Source: an uncultured Bacteroidia bacterium (GTDB lineage Bacteria; Bacteroidota; Bacteroidia; Bacteroidales; UBA932). From it: a DNA stretch of 64,000 nucleotides. Under the pieces are notes generated by a model, which worked only from the letters and a program-made list of their open reading frames with translations, did not search any database and was not told where the DNA came from. Both the position numbers and the translations under genes were made by a program. The stretch lies in NCBI GenBank assembly GCA_902778105.1, contig CACYWN010000001.1, forward strand, positions 124,001 to 188,000. Reading direction: 5' to 3'. This document shows, in pieces, positions 43,523-51,997 of this stretch. Numbering within the stretch: position 1 is the stretch's first letter; each line of letters begins with the position of its first letter.

Positions 43523-44803
43523 ATGCGCAAGTACATGATGCTCGGGGCCGCCCTGCTCGCCGTAGCGTGCGGCCCCAAACCTTCCGCCCAGGTGGAGAAG
43601 GTCGACCTGTTCACCGCCGTCGGCGACTACGGCATGGTCGCGGACGCCATCGAAATCACCGTCTCCAACCCCCGTTCGCTGAAGGGTTTGACAGCTGCCG
43701 ATTTCGATCTCGTGAACAACGTCTCCGGCGCGTTCATCGACGCTGCGACCGGCCAGGCGCCCGTCGAGTTCGAGGATGACGGCCTCGTCCTTACGCGGCC
43801 GAAAAAGAACGTCCTCCGCATCGAGGCCACGCCTTTCAACAAGGCGGGCAAGGCGGAAGGGTGGTTCAAGCGCATTCCCTGGGAACTGCATTGCACCGCG
43901 GACTCCCTGCTGAACGTCACGCTGGACAAGGTGACGGAAGAGCATATCGCCATTCTGGACGACTGTGAGAAGGGTTCCTTTACGTTTGGCGGTCTTACGC
44001 GGGAGTATATGCTGCATCTCCCGAAGGACGCCTCCGGAAACGTGATTCCGAACGCACCCCTGCTGGTCTGGCAGATCGGAGGCGGCGAATACGACAAAGA
44101 CCTGATGACCGTAGCGACGGCGAACCGCTGCCTGGTTTCCCTGCCGACAGAGGGTGTGCCCTGTGCCACGCTGGTCTTCGCCATCGCCAACCCGAACTAT
44201 CATTACAGCGCTTCGCTGCATCCCGAAAAGATTGAACTCATCGACCGGAACAACGCCCTCCAGATGGCCTTCATCGACCAGCTCATCGCGGACGGGAAGG
44301 TCGACGGCAACCGTCTTTTCTGTGCCGGCGCTTCCAGCGGCGGCGGTTGCACCATGCGCTTCATGATGCAGTTCGCGGGCCGTTTCAAGGCTGCCATCCC
44401 CTGCTGCGCGATGGATCCGATCGTTCCCATCCACCAGGTGGAGGAGAAGTATCCCGGACAGTTCACTGACGACGTGGAAAAGGTCTGGCGCAGCGATGCA
44501 TCCGTCTACAGATGGGATGGTACCGACATGGTCCTTTCACCGATGGATACCGCCGCTTTCACGAAGCTTCCCATGTACTTCGTCCACGCCGAGACCGACC
44601 GTACCTGCAAGGTCGCCAGCACCTACGCCTATTCCGAGGCCCGCAAACGCATGGGTGCAAAGGACGACAAGGTCCTCATCTATTCCGACGAAGACCTTGT
44701 CCGCTGGGGTGTCGCCCCGATGATGGCCCATTTCTCCTGGGTACCGCTCCTGGATGACTATTCAGAAGGCAGTCCGATGGACTGGCTGGTAAAGCAACTG
44801 TAA
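43523..44803 (+). CDS. Esterase/depolymerase-like alpha/beta hydrolase lipoprotein (last gene of PUL operon)
   Basis: 426 residues, MRKYMMLGAALLAVACGPKP with lipobox AVAC. The first ~130 residues are a beta-rich N-terminal domain (VADAIEITVSNPRSLKGLTA; GWFKRIPWELHCTADSLLN). The catalytic domain has APLLVWQIGGGEYDKD, nucleophile Ser in FCAGASSGGGCTMRF, acidic residue in FVHAETDRTC and a possible His in PMMAHFSWVPLLDD. Resembles large secreted CE1/PHB-depolymerase-like esterases from Bacteroidota PULs. The oxyanion region reads WQIGGGEYD rather than the usual LHGG. A strong hairpin follows 80 bases downstream. Confidence 0.85.
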   Translation: MRKYMMLGAALLAVACGPKPSAQVEKVDLFTAVGDYGMVADAIEITVSNPRSLKGLTAADFDLVNNVSGAFIDAATGQAPVEFEDDGLVLTRPKKNVLRIEATPFNKAGKAEGWFKRIPWELHCTADSLLNVTLDKVTEEHIAILDDCEKGSFTFGGLTREYMLHLPKDASGNVIPNAPLLVWQIGGGEYDKDLMTVATANRCLVSLPTEGVPCATLVFAIANPNYHYSASLHPEKIELIDRNNALQMAFIDQLIADGKVDGNRLFCAGASSGGGCTMRFMMQFAGRFKAAIPCCAMDPIVPIHQVEEKYPGQFTDDVEKVWRSDASVYRWDGTDMVLSPMDTAAFTKLPMYFVHAETDRTCKVASTYAYSEARKRMGAKDDKVLIYSDEDLVRWGVAPMMAHFSWVPLLDDYSEGSPMDWLVKQL

Positions 44804-44847
44804 AAACCTGACAGAAAAACAATTAAACGCAGAGAGTCAGATAATCC

Positions 44848-44955
44848 CGTCGAATGGAAACGGCTGATATGCAAATAATTAACGAAATGTGCCTAGGTAA
44901 AATAGCCTAGGCACATTTGTGTAAGTGATTGTTTGATAATCATTTCCATTCGACG
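44848..44955. repeat. 13-bp perfect inverted repeat flanking the terminator
   Basis: CGTCGAATGGAAA (44848-44860) and its complement TTTCCATTCGACG (44943-44955) bracket the hairpin at 44885-44918. Confidence 0.7.
44885..44918. terminator. Strong bidirectional terminator of the PUL operon
   Basis: Perfect 13-bp stem AAATGTGCCTAGG / CCTAGGCACATTT with an 8-base loop. Flanking A- and T-rich bases allow function on both strands, separating the plus-strand operon from the minus-strand esterases. Confidence 0.88.
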
Positions 44956-45003
44956 CCCGTGCCGAGGTCCTTCAGGTGCTTTTCAAATAATCTGTTGTCG
45001 GAA
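44940..45003 (-). pseudogene. Possible esterase C-terminal remnant
   Basis: In a frame different from the carboxylesterase that ends at 45026, the minus strand reads DNRLFEKHLKDLGTGVEWK then a stop. This resembles the N-x-x-F-x-x-x-L-x-x-x-G segment near the end of CE1-type esterases. No start codon or remainder exists, so it may be a leftover of a deleted esterase gene. Chance cannot be excluded. Confidence 0.35.
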
Positions 45004-45025
45004 GGTCTCAGGGTGTCTTGTCGGC

Positions 45026-46384
45026 TCAGTGGACATCGAATTCCTGCTTGTACGGCTTGTCGTGCTTGTAGGCCTCCCAGCCGGGATTCCCTTCGCGGCA
45101 GAATGCGGTCCAGGCATCCAGCATCTCTTCCGAGAGCCGGTAGTCGCCTTCGGTGAAGGGGCGCCAGCTGTGGGAGAGGGTGCCGAACATATACCAAAGT
45201 TCGGCGGAATGGAAAGCCCCTTGGTCGGAATCGGGATGCGCGTCGTCGCAGGGAAGTTCGCGGAGGAACTCGTACTCATAGACCGGGAATCCCAGGGAGT
45301 CACGGATGGCGCAAAAACGGTCCACGGGGCCGCCTGCAAGTCCGCCCATATCGTCCTTGGTATAACCGATCATCACAGGGACCGGAGCCATCGTCCCGCC
45401 ATACAACGCCTCGTCGAAGGTCTGGGTAAGGACCTTCCCGTCGATGTGGGGAGCCATCCGGATTCCGCGGTTTCCGGCGGCGGCATACTTGTCGGCCGCC
45501 GAAAGGATCTCTGCTGCGGGCGCACTTCTCATCGCGGCGAGATCAGGATAGCCCGCGAAGTCCATCAGCTCCTTGCCTTGCAGGTCGTAGAAATCCTGGG
45601 AGACAAGCTCCGTCGGGGACAGAAGCCGCAGGCCGACTCCACCGCCGCTTTGGATGATGGCGCCGGCAAAAAGGTCGCGGGAGAGGGGCGAGGTGAGCAG
45701 GTTTTTCACGCTCATCGCTCCGGCGCTCTGGCCGAAGATGGTAATCCGGTCCGGATCTCCGCCGAATGCGGCGATGTTGTCATGGACCCAACGGAGTGCG
45801 GCGATCTGGTCCATCGTCCCATAGTTGCCGGACTGGCCTTGTTCGGCGGTCAGTTCAGGATGGGAGAGAAAACCGAAGGTCCCGAGCCGGTAGTTGATGG
45901 TAACGAGGATTACACCCCTTTCGGCCCATTTGTCGCCGTCCATCGAGACCTCGAAGCCATATCCGTTTACATATCCCCCGCCGTGGATCCACATCGCCAC
46001 GGGGAGTTTCGCATCGGTTTTGCCGACCGTCGCGGAAGGGGCCCACACGTTCAGGTACAGGCAGTCCTCGTTCTGGTCAGGCGTCCCTTCCCAATAGAAT
46101 TCGTCGTAATAGAAGGTGCCGGGAGGAGCGCCCGGCTGCCAGGCGATGTCACTGAAGTGGTCGCAGACACGGACTCCTTCCCATGCCGGGACCGGCTGGG
46201 GTGCGGCCCACCGGAGTTCGCCTACCGGTGGAGCAGCATACGGAATACCCTTGAAGACAAGGACTTCCGGATTTTCGGAAGGGACGCCTTGGACCTGTCC
46301 TCCTTCGATGGTCAGGACGGGATTCCTGGCAGTACAGGCGGCCAAGGACAGCAAGGCGACCAGGAGGAAGCGTTGCGGTTTCAT
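45026..46384 (-). CDS. Type-B carboxylesterase lipoprotein
   Basis: 452 residues from ATG 46384 (MKPQRFLLVALLSLAACTAR), lipobox LAAC. Family blocks: FKGIPYAAPPVGELRWAAPQ, NEDCLYLNVWAP, oxyanion-hole WIHGGGYVNGYG, nucleophile Ser in ITIFGQSAGAMSV, acidic residue region IGYTKDD, His in GAFHSAELWYMFG. The C-terminal third is compact: only about 50 residues separate IGYTKDDMGGLAGG from the catalytic His. Second gene of a two-gene operon, starting 7 bases after the CE1 gene. Probably an acetyl or aryl esterase serving the PUL next door. Confidence 0.92.
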   Translation of the reverse strand: MKPQRFLLVALLSLAACTARNPVLTIEGGQVQGVPSENPEVLVFKGIPYAAPPVGELRWAAPQPVPAWEGVRVCDHFSDIAWQPGAPPGTFYYDEFYWEGTPDQNEDCLYLNVWAPSATVGKTDAKLPVAMWIHGGGYVNGYGFEVSMDGDKWAERGVILVTINYRLGTFGFLSHPELTAEQGQSGNYGTMDQIAALRWVHDNIAAFGGDPDRITIFGQSAGAMSVKNLLTSPLSRDLFAGAIIQSGGGVGLRLLSPTELVSQDFYDLQGKELMDFAGYPDLAAMRSAPAAEILSAADKYAAAGNRGIRMAPHIDGKVLTQTFDEALYGGTMAPVPVMIGYTKDDMGGLAGGPVDRFCAIRDSLGFPVYEYEFLRELPCDDAHPDSDQGAFHSAELWYMFGTLSHSWRPFTEGDYRLSEEMLDAWTAFCREGNPGWEAYKHDKPYKQEFDVH

Positions 46385-46391
46385 AAGGGGG

Positions 46392-47531
46392 CTACTTGAA
46401 CAGTTTCGGGGCAAAGGTGTTCAGATACAGTCTCCAGTTGGCCCAGGTGTGGCCGCCTTCGGAAACGAAGTACTCGTGTTTGAAGTTCTGCTCGTCCAGC
46501 TTGGCGTGCATGTCTTCAGCCCGCTGGAACAGGAAATCGGTGTTGCCGCAAGCGAGGAAGTACAGTTTCACACCGGCTTTCTTGAGCGTGGCAAGCTGCT
46601 CGGGAGTCGCGTCACCGGCTGCGGAGAGCGGGCAGATGTAGTCGAAAAGTTCCGGATAGAGAACGGAGGCAGAGATGGTATGGCCACCGCCCATCGACAG
46701 ACCGGCGATCGCGCGGGAAGCCGGTTTCGGGATGGCCCGGAAGTTCTTCTCGATGAAGGGGACGATTTCGGTGCAGAGACTGTTCACATAGGCATTGCGG
46801 AACTGTTCGGAGCGCCAGTCAATCTGCTTTTCCGGAATGCCCAGGGTGCGGGCTGCCTGCTGACCGGGATTGCCGTTGGGCATGACGACGATCATCGGCT
46901 CGGCCAGGCCCTTCTCGATGAGGTTGTCCAGGATCTGGGCGGTACGGCCCATGGAAATCCAGGCTTCCTCGTCACCGCCGGCGCCGTGCAGGAGGTACAG
47001 AACCGGATATTTCTTCTTGGGATTGGCCTCGTAGCCATACGGGGTGTAGACCGTCAGGCGGCGGGCATATCCGAGGATCTTGCTGTCATACCAAGGGTGG
47101 CTGACGGTTCCGTGCTGAGTGGCCTCACCATAGTTCTCGGTCCGCTTGCCGGGAACGATGAGCATCGGAAGATAGCGGGTGCCGTCGCGCTGGACATACA
47201 CGTTCTGCGGGTCGTTCACGGCCACGCCGTCCACCACGAAGTTATACGTGTAGATTTCCGGCTCGGGAAGGGGAATCTTCACTTCCCAGACATTGTTCTC
47301 GCCGCGCTGCATGTCGATGGTGCCGCCGTAAGGGTTGGGCATCCAGGAGCCGCTGAGCTTGACGATGGTGGCATAGTCGGCCTTCAGGCGGAAGGTGACG
47401 CTGTCGTTCTGGATCTCGGGGGAGATGACGGGACGCTGGCGGCCTCCGAAGTTGAAGTTGGCCAGTTCCTGGGCATGGAGCGATCCGGCTATCGCGAGGC
47501 TCGCTGCAACAAGGGTAAGGATTCTTTTCAT
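46392..47531 (-). CDS. CE1-type esterase with N-terminal E-set domain
   Basis: 379 residues from ATG 47531, signal peptide MKRILTLVAASLAIAGSLHA. Early-set domain at ~40-125 (VTFRLKADYATIVKLSGSWM; VWEVKIPLPEPEIYTYNFVV). Esterase domain: YPVLYLLHGAGGDEEAWI, Ser in AIAGLSMGGGHTIS, acidic residue near ACGNTDFL and His in SEGGHTWANWRLY. Same architecture as the gene at 40048-41262 on the other strand. Feruloyl/acetyl esterase by family. First gene of the minus-strand operon; TATCTTTC at 47558-47565 is a near-consensus -7 box 26 bases upstream. Confidence 0.93.
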   Translation of the reverse strand: MKRILTLVAASLAIAGSLHAQELANFNFGGRQRPVISPEIQNDSVTFRLKADYATIVKLSGSWMPNPYGGTIDMQRGENNVWEVKIPLPEPEIYTYNFVVDGVAVNDPQNVYVQRDGTRYLPMLIVPGKRTENYGEATQHGTVSHPWYDSKILGYARRLTVYTPYGYEANPKKKYPVLYLLHGAGGDEEAWISMGRTAQILDNLIEKGLAEPMIVVMPNGNPGQQAARTLGIPEKQIDWRSEQFRNAYVNSLCTEIVPFIEKNFRAIPKPASRAIAGLSMGGGHTISASVLYPELFDYICPLSAAGDATPEQLATLKKAGVKLYFLACGNTDFLFQRAEDMHAKLDEQNFKHEYFVSEGGHTWANWRLYLNTFAPKLFK

Positions 47532-47557
47532 TATGATGTGGTTTTGGTTTCCCTTCG

Positions 47558-47565
47558 GAAAGATA
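47558..47565 (-). promoter_or_regulatory. -7-like promoter element of the esterase operon
   Basis: TATCTTTC on the minus strand, one mismatch to TAnnTTTG, 26 bases upstream of ATG 47531. Confidence 0.45.
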
Positions 47566-47612
47566 CGGATTCTGCCCGGATTTGCCAAACGGAATGGCCA
47601 ATCAGATAAATT

Positions 47613-47644
47613 TTTGACAGTCAAGCGAAAAAAACGTATTTTTG
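47613..47644 (+). promoter_or_regulatory. Promoter of the beta-lactamase-fold hydrolase gene
   Basis: TTTG -33 (47613-47616), 20-base spacer, TATTTTTG -7 (47637-47644), ATG at 47666. Full consensus. Confidence 0.8.
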
Positions 47645-47665
47645 CCTCGTAACAAACCCCTTGAT

Positions 47666-48727
47666 ATGAAACGGATTGCCTTCTTTTTCGCCGCCTTGTT
47701 CGTCCTCTCCTGCACCGATCCTGCCGGCCCGCTTCCGCGGGGCCGGGCCTCTGCCGCCCTGGACGAAGCCTTCGCCTCCTATCTCCAGGCCGTCTCCGAC
47801 AGCACCGAGGACCTGCACAGCGTCATGGTTCTCCAGCACGGGAAGATCCTGGAGGAAAAGTTCTTCGTCCCCGACACGGCCCACATCCTCAATTCCGTGT
47901 CCAAGACATTCACGTCCACGGCCGTGGGTTTCGCCATCTCGGAAGGCTTGCTGTCGCTGGATGACAAGATTGTGGACCTGTTCCCCGAGAGTGTTCCGGA
48001 GAATGCTTCCGACACGCTGAAACGCGTTACCGTCCGGCATCTTCTCACGATGAATTCCGGTCATGGGACCGACCCTACCGGCGCTACGCGCAGGGGAGAC
48101 GGAGACTGGATCAGGGGCTTCATGGAGTGGCCCTTGGAATATGAGCCGGGCACGTGTTACTGTTACAACAGCCTGGCTACCTATGTCCTCTCCGCCGCTG
48201 TGCAGAAGGTCACGGGACAGAAAGTCGTCGACTATCTGGACACCCGCCTGTGGCAGCCGCTTGGCATCGGGAAGCCGAAATGGCTGGAGAGCCCGGCCGG
48301 TATCAACACCGGCGGTTGGGGCCTCTACCTGAAGACGGAAGACCTGGCCAGGATGGGGCTTTGCCTCCTGGGCGGCGGCAAATTCGCCGGCAAGCAGGTC
48401 ATCCCTGCCGGCTGGGTGGCCGAAATGTCCGCCAAGCAGGTTACCTGCGTGAATGCCGGGATGAACGAACGGCAGCTTCAGGAAATCCAGTCCAATCCGG
48501 AGCACCCCGCCTATGCGGCCTATCAGCCGGAAAACAATGACTGGATACAGGGATACGGCTATCAGATGTGGCGGTGCCGCCACGGAGCTTTCCGTGCTGA
48601 CGGTGCCAACGGCCAGTACATCATCGTCATTCCCGACAAGGATGCCGTGGTCGTGACGACCGCCCACATCCGCAACATGCAGCAGGAACTGAACCTGATC
48701 TGGGATCACATTCTGCCTGCCCTGTAG
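47666..48727 (+). CDS. Serine hydrolase of the beta-lactamase / class C fold, lipoprotein
   Basis: 353 residues from ATG 47666 (MKRIAFFFAALFVLSCTDPA), lipobox VLSC. Beta-lactamase-family motifs: SxxK as NSVSKTFTS, the YNS-type second motif in GTCYCYNSLATYVLS, and HLLTMNSG typical of the esterase/6-aminohexanoate-dimer-hydrolase branch. The KTG-type motif is not obvious; DGANGQYIIVIPDKDAVVV marks the last strands. More likely an esterase or peptidase than an antibiotic-resistance enzyme. Placed just after the esterase cluster with its own promoter, so a role with the PUL is possible but not shown. Confidence 0.88.
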   Translation: MKRIAFFFAALFVLSCTDPAGPLPRGRASAALDEAFASYLQAVSDSTEDLHSVMVLQHGKILEEKFFVPDTAHILNSVSKTFTSTAVGFAISEGLLSLDDKIVDLFPESVPENASDTLKRVTVRHLLTMNSGHGTDPTGATRRGDGDWIRGFMEWPLEYEPGTCYCYNSLATYVLSAAVQKVTGQKVVDYLDTRLWQPLGIGKPKWLESPAGINTGGWGLYLKTEDLARMGLCLLGGGKFAGKQVIPAGWVAEMSAKQVTCVNAGMNERQLQEIQSNPEHPAYAAYQPENNDWIQGYGYQMWRCRHGAFRADGANGQYIIVIPDKDAVVVTTAHIRNMQQELNLIWDHILPAL

Positions 48728-48733
48728 TTTCCC

Positions 48734-48964
48734 TTACGGCCGGATGCCGTACAGATAACCCAGAAGGGCCATTTTGCCCCGCATGGTTTCACGCGGGGTA
48801 AACTCTCCGTTTACCCAGAAATACCGCTGGTTGAAGAAGGATTCCTGACGCGGCCAGCCTCCGGTGTTCCAATCGGGGTAGCAGTAGGCCAGGATGACAC
48901 GGGCATCTCCGCCGTTGTGACCGGGAGACCAGGTTTCAGTACCGTTGAAGGGAGTCTTATTCAT
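48734..48964 (-). CDS. Orphan 76-residue protein, possibly a fragment
   Basis: 76 residues, MNKTPFNGTETWSPGHNGGD through FFNQRYFWVNGEFTPRETMR to MALLGYLYGIRP. Rich in aromatic residues, with no signal peptide or membrane segment. I do not recognise the family. It begins 8 bases after the stop of the coiled-coil membrane gene on the same strand, so it could be the last gene of that operon. The reading frame has no upstream continuation that looks coding, so it may be the tail of a lost gene. Confidence 0.5.
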   Translation of the reverse strand: MNKTPFNGTETWSPGHNGGDARVILAYCYPDWNTGGWPRQESFFNQRYFWVNGEFTPRETMRGKMALLGYLYGIRP

Positions 48965-48972
48965 AAGGGAAA

Positions 48973-50001
48973 CTAGGCTTCGTCCAGCAGCCGTACGCCG
49001 GCCTGTTCGCCGATGGCCTGCGTCCTGTTCATCACCGTGGTGAGCATGAGCATGTTGGCTGCGATTTCCTGGACAGTCCGGTCCGTGCTGGCCTTGAGGG
49101 AGTACCAGTTCATGTCGCGGTGCTCCTCGATGGAGTCGACGAAATCCACGCGTTCCGCGAAACGCCCCTTGATGCTCTCGTGCAAGGCTTCGGTGTATTG
49201 GCTGCACAAGGCGGCAACCTCTTGCTCCATCCCGGTTTTCACCTCCACGGCCCGGGCCCGACGGTACTGCTCCTTCAGGAGGTCGTATTCCTTGTCCTGC
49301 CGGATTTCCGTCTTGTCGCCGGAAATCTTCAGGATTTCCACGCGGTCGATGTCCCCGTGCTCCGGCTCCAGTTCGCTGGAGATGTCATGCAGTTTCTCGA
49401 AGCGGGCGCCGTAGAAGATGACCTTTTCGCCGTCGAAGGCGTACATCATCTTCCGGAAGTCGATGCCCAGCGACACCTTATAGTAGAACTTGTGGATATA
49501 CAGGATCTTGCGGATGCTGGCTTCCTTGAGCATGCTGTCTTCGAGGATGCTCTCGAAGAACTTCCGGTCGGGGATGTTGAACTGTTCCCGGTCCAGCGCA
49601 TCGACTTCTTCCTCCTTGACCACATACCCTTGCTTCGCATACTCCATCTGTTCCACCTTGAAGGTATAGTCGATCTGGGCGGGGAGGGAGACGGTCTGGT
49701 CCTTCGTGTCCAGTTTGTCGGTCAGACGCCGGTTCTCCTGTTCCAGGCTTTCCACCTTCCGCTCCAGTTCGCGGTCTTTCTCCAGTTTGGCGATCAGTTC
49801 CTGCTGACGCTCCAGCAGGTCCGCCTGCAGCCAGTCGTTGATGGGCTTGAAGGCCAGGAAGGTCAGGATGAGGGTGATTGCATTGGAAAGGACGATGGCC
49901 ATCCCGGACACCAGGCGCGGGACCAGCAGGAAAACGGCCACATTGACGCCGACCAGCAGGAAGCAGCCGGCGATCCAGAGGGTATTCTTGATCTTTTTCA
50001 T
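48973..50001 (-). CDS. Membrane-anchored coiled-coil protein, unknown function
   Basis: 342 residues. Two N-terminal membrane segments (TLWIAGCFLLVGVNVAVFLL and GMAIVLSNAITLILTFLAF) then a coiled coil of ~45 residues (LLERQQELIAKLEKDRELER, VESLEQENRRLTDKL). The soluble part has KFYYKVSLGIDFRKMMYAFD, DKTEIRQDKEYDLLKEQYRR and a C-terminal helix MLMLTTVMNRTQAIGEQAGV. Charged and helical; reminiscent of Bacteroidota proteins in the DUF4230-like group, but I would not assign it. Starts one base after the flavodoxin-like gene, so co-transcribed with it. Confidence 0.8.
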   Translation of the reverse strand: MKKIKNTLWIAGCFLLVGVNVAVFLLVPRLVSGMAIVLSNAITLILTFLAFKPINDWLQADLLERQQELIAKLEKDRELERKVESLEQENRRLTDKLDTKDQTVSLPAQIDYTFKVEQMEYAKQGYVVKEEEVDALDREQFNIPDRKFFESILEDSMLKEASIRKILYIHKFYYKVSLGIDFRKMMYAFDGEKVIFYGARFEKLHDISSELEPEHGDIDRVEILKISGDKTEIRQDKEYDLLKEQYRRARAVEVKTGMEQEVAALCSQYTEALHESIKGRFAERVDFVDSIEEHRDMNWYSLKASTDRTVQEIAANMLMLTTVMNRTQAIGEQAGVRLLDEA

Positions 50002-50002
50002 C

Positions 50003-50818
50003 CTATCTTACCACCTGCGTGAATACAGGGGCTTTACCCTCCTCGGCAAGGACATGGATTTTCATGGTAGAGGCCGGCATTTCCGCGGCGGGGTCCCGGG
50101 GAAGGTCCCGGGCGGTGAAGATGTATTCGGTCCCCCCGGGAACAGGACGGGAGGACACTTCCTCCGCTTTGGCGTGGATCATCGGATAATCGCCGACGGC
50201 GGCATCGAAAAGGGCGGACTCCTCCTCCGTGACCGGACGTACTTCGGAAAATTCCTCCACGACGGGAACCTCACCCTCGAGGAAACCGCCGGTTTTCAGG
50301 AAGCGGTCGATTTCCGCCGGCATCGCGTCGATACGGGCGGCCCGGACTCCGTAGCCCGGAAGGATCTCCGCGTTCGGCAGTTTGGCCTTGAGATCCCTCA
50401 CGCTGGCGTCGAGGCCGCCGCTGCCGAAGGTGCAGAAGGGGACGATCTTCTTTCCGTCCAGGTCCACGGTCTCCAGCAGTCCGGCTATCGGAGGGGCGTA
50501 GGTCCCGAACCAGATGGGATACCCCAGGAAGATGTAGTCATAGGCGTCAAGGTCGGCGGCGAGGGGCCGGATTTCCGGAACGGTTCCTTCCTCCCGTTCC
50601 TGGATGCCGCGGCTGATGGTCGCCTGGTAGTCACCGTCGTAGGGAACGGCCGGGACGATGGCCTCGATGTCGGCTCCGAGACGGCTGCCGATTTCCTCCG
50701 CTACCGTCCGGGTGGTGGATGTCTGGGAATAGTACAGGACGAGGATCTTGGGCGCCTTGTTCGTGGCGCAGGATACCGTCAGGGCCACGAGGGCGAAAGC
50801 AAGCAGGAATTTCTTCAT
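50003..50818 (-). CDS. Flavodoxin-like lipoprotein
   Basis: 271 residues from ATG 50818, MKKFLLAFALVALTVSCATN with lipobox TVSC. Flavodoxin fold at residues ~25-190: phosphate-binding loop LVLYYSQTSTTRTVAEEI, then YDYIFLGYPIWFGTYAPPI and KKIVPFCTFGSGGLDASVRD, which match the FMN-binding loops of flavodoxin_4-type proteins. An extra C-terminal region of ~80 residues (FSEVRPVTEEESALFDAAVG) follows. A Cys-anchored, probably periplasm-facing flavodoxin is unusual compared with cytoplasmic family members but is seen in Bacteroidota. Likely an electron carrier or NAD(P)H-quinone-type reductase; partner unknown. Confidence 0.88.
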   Translation of the reverse strand: MKKFLLAFALVALTVSCATNKAPKILVLYYSQTSTTRTVAEEIGSRLGADIEAIVPAVPYDGDYQATISRGIQEREEGTVPEIRPLAADLDAYDYIFLGYPIWFGTYAPPIAGLLETVDLDGKKIVPFCTFGSGGLDASVRDLKAKLPNAEILPGYGVRAARIDAMPAEIDRFLKTGGFLEGEVPVVEEFSEVRPVTEEESALFDAAVGDYPMIHAKAEEVSSRPVPGGTEYIFTARDLPRDPAAEMPASTMKIHVLAEEGKAPVFTQVVR

Positions 50819-50868
50819 GACACGACTGTTTATCGCGACTAAGTTAATCATTTTTCTTGATTTATTCT

Positions 50869-50876
50869 TACCTTTG
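50869..50876 (+). promoter_or_regulatory. -7 promoter element of the metallophosphoesterase
   Basis: TACCTTTG, 5 bases before ATG 50882, suggesting a leaderless or nearly leaderless transcript. Confidence 0.5.
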
Positions 50877-50881
50877 CCCCC

Positions 50882-51997
50882 ATGATGGGTAGCCGGTTCC
50901 TGATAGTTCTTTTCGCATTCTTCGCTTCCCTTGCCTATGTCGTCTGGCATCTCTGGCGCATCACCCCCGGGGGATGGGCCTTGAAACTGACGGCGGCGGG
51001 CCTGTTCCTGCTTTGGATGGCGCTCGCTTTCGCCGACTTCGGCCTGACGGAGCGGGTTCCCGTCAGGACGGCCACCGTCCTTTATGAGGCGGGGCATCCC
51101 TGGCTCATCGCTTTCCTGTACCTGCTTCTCGTTTTCTTCCTGGCCGATGTGGCGTCGCTCTGCCGTCTTCTTCCGAAGTCACTGCTCCGCGACAGCGCCG
51201 CCGGCCTGTGGTCGGTACTTGGCCTGACAGCGGTCATCCTGATGGCGGGAAGCATCCATTACAGGCACAAGTATCGCGAGGAGATGACCATCCAGACGGA
51301 GAAGCCGTTGGACAAACCCCTTACGGTTGTCCTTGCAAGTGATCTGCATATAGGCTACCACAACCGGAAGGCGGAGTTGGGCCGGTGGATGGACCTCTTC
51401 AACGCCGAGCATCCGGACCTGGTCCTCATCGGCGGGGATATCATCGACCGGAGCATCCGGCCGGTCCTGGAAGGGGATTACGCGGCGGAATTCCGCCGCT
51501 TGGACACTCCTGTATGGACGATTCTGGGAAATCACGAGTACTACAGCGACGAGGCTGCGGCCGAACGGTTCTTCGAGGCGTCCGGCATCCACCTTCTCCG
51601 GGACGAGGTCAAGGATTTCTCCGGAATCCGGGTCATCGGCCGGGATGACCGCACCAATCCCCGGCGGAAATCCCTCTCCGAATTGGCGGATACATCGGAC
51701 CGGTTCACCATCCTCCTGGACCACCAGCCTTACCGGCTGGAGGAAGCGGAGCGGGCGGGTGTTGACTTCCAGTTCAGCGGACATACCCATCACGGACAGG
51801 TCTGGCCTGTCTCCTGGGTGACAGATGCCCTGTTCGAGAAAGCCTGGGGCCCTCATCAACGGGGCCGGACGCAGTATTATGTCAGTTCAGGCATCGGCAT
51901 CTGGGGACCCAAGATCCGGATCGGCACCCGGTCGGAGTATCTGGTCCTGCATATTGTCCCGAGGTATGCTTTTTGCAGCCCAGGGGCGGCTAATTGA
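50882..51997 (+). CDS. Membrane metallophosphoesterase
   Basis: 371 residues (a second ATG follows at once). Four N-terminal membrane segments (FLIVLFAFFASLAYVVW; LTAAGLFLLWMALAFADFGL; WLIAFLYLLLVFFLADVASL; LWSVLGLTAVILMAGS). The catalytic domain from ~150 has all calcineurin-like motifs: VLASDLHIGYHN, LIGGDIIDR, LGNHEYYSD, FSGHTHHGQVWP and a final WGPKIRIG. The family includes UDP-2,3-diacylglucosamine and other lipid or nucleotide pyrophosphatases (YkuE/YaeI type); the true substrate is unknown. It sits next to lipid-handling genes. LolA follows at once. Confidence 0.92.
   Translation: MMGSRFLIVLFAFFASLAYVVWHLWRITPGGWALKLTAAGLFLLWMALAFADFGLTERVPVRTATVLYEAGHPWLIAFLYLLLVFFLADVASLCRLLPKSLLRDSAAGLWSVLGLTAVILMAGSIHYRHKYREEMTIQTEKPLDKPLTVVLASDLHIGYHNRKAELGRWMDLFNAEHPDLVLIGGDIIDRSIRPVLEGDYAAEFRRLDTPVWTILGNHEYYSDEAAAERFFEASGIHLLRDEVKDFSGIRVIGRDDRTNPRRKSLSELADTSDRFTILLDHQPYRLEEAERAGVDFQFSGHTHHGQVWPVSWVTDALFEKAWGPHQRGRTQYYVSSGIGIWGPKIRIGTRSEYLVLHIVPRYAFCSPGAAN

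Noticed and set aside
47666..48727. Antibiotic-resistance beta-lactamase
   Set aside because: It has SxxK and YNS-type motifs but no clear KTG, and it resembles the esterase/6-aminohexanoate-hydrolase branch.
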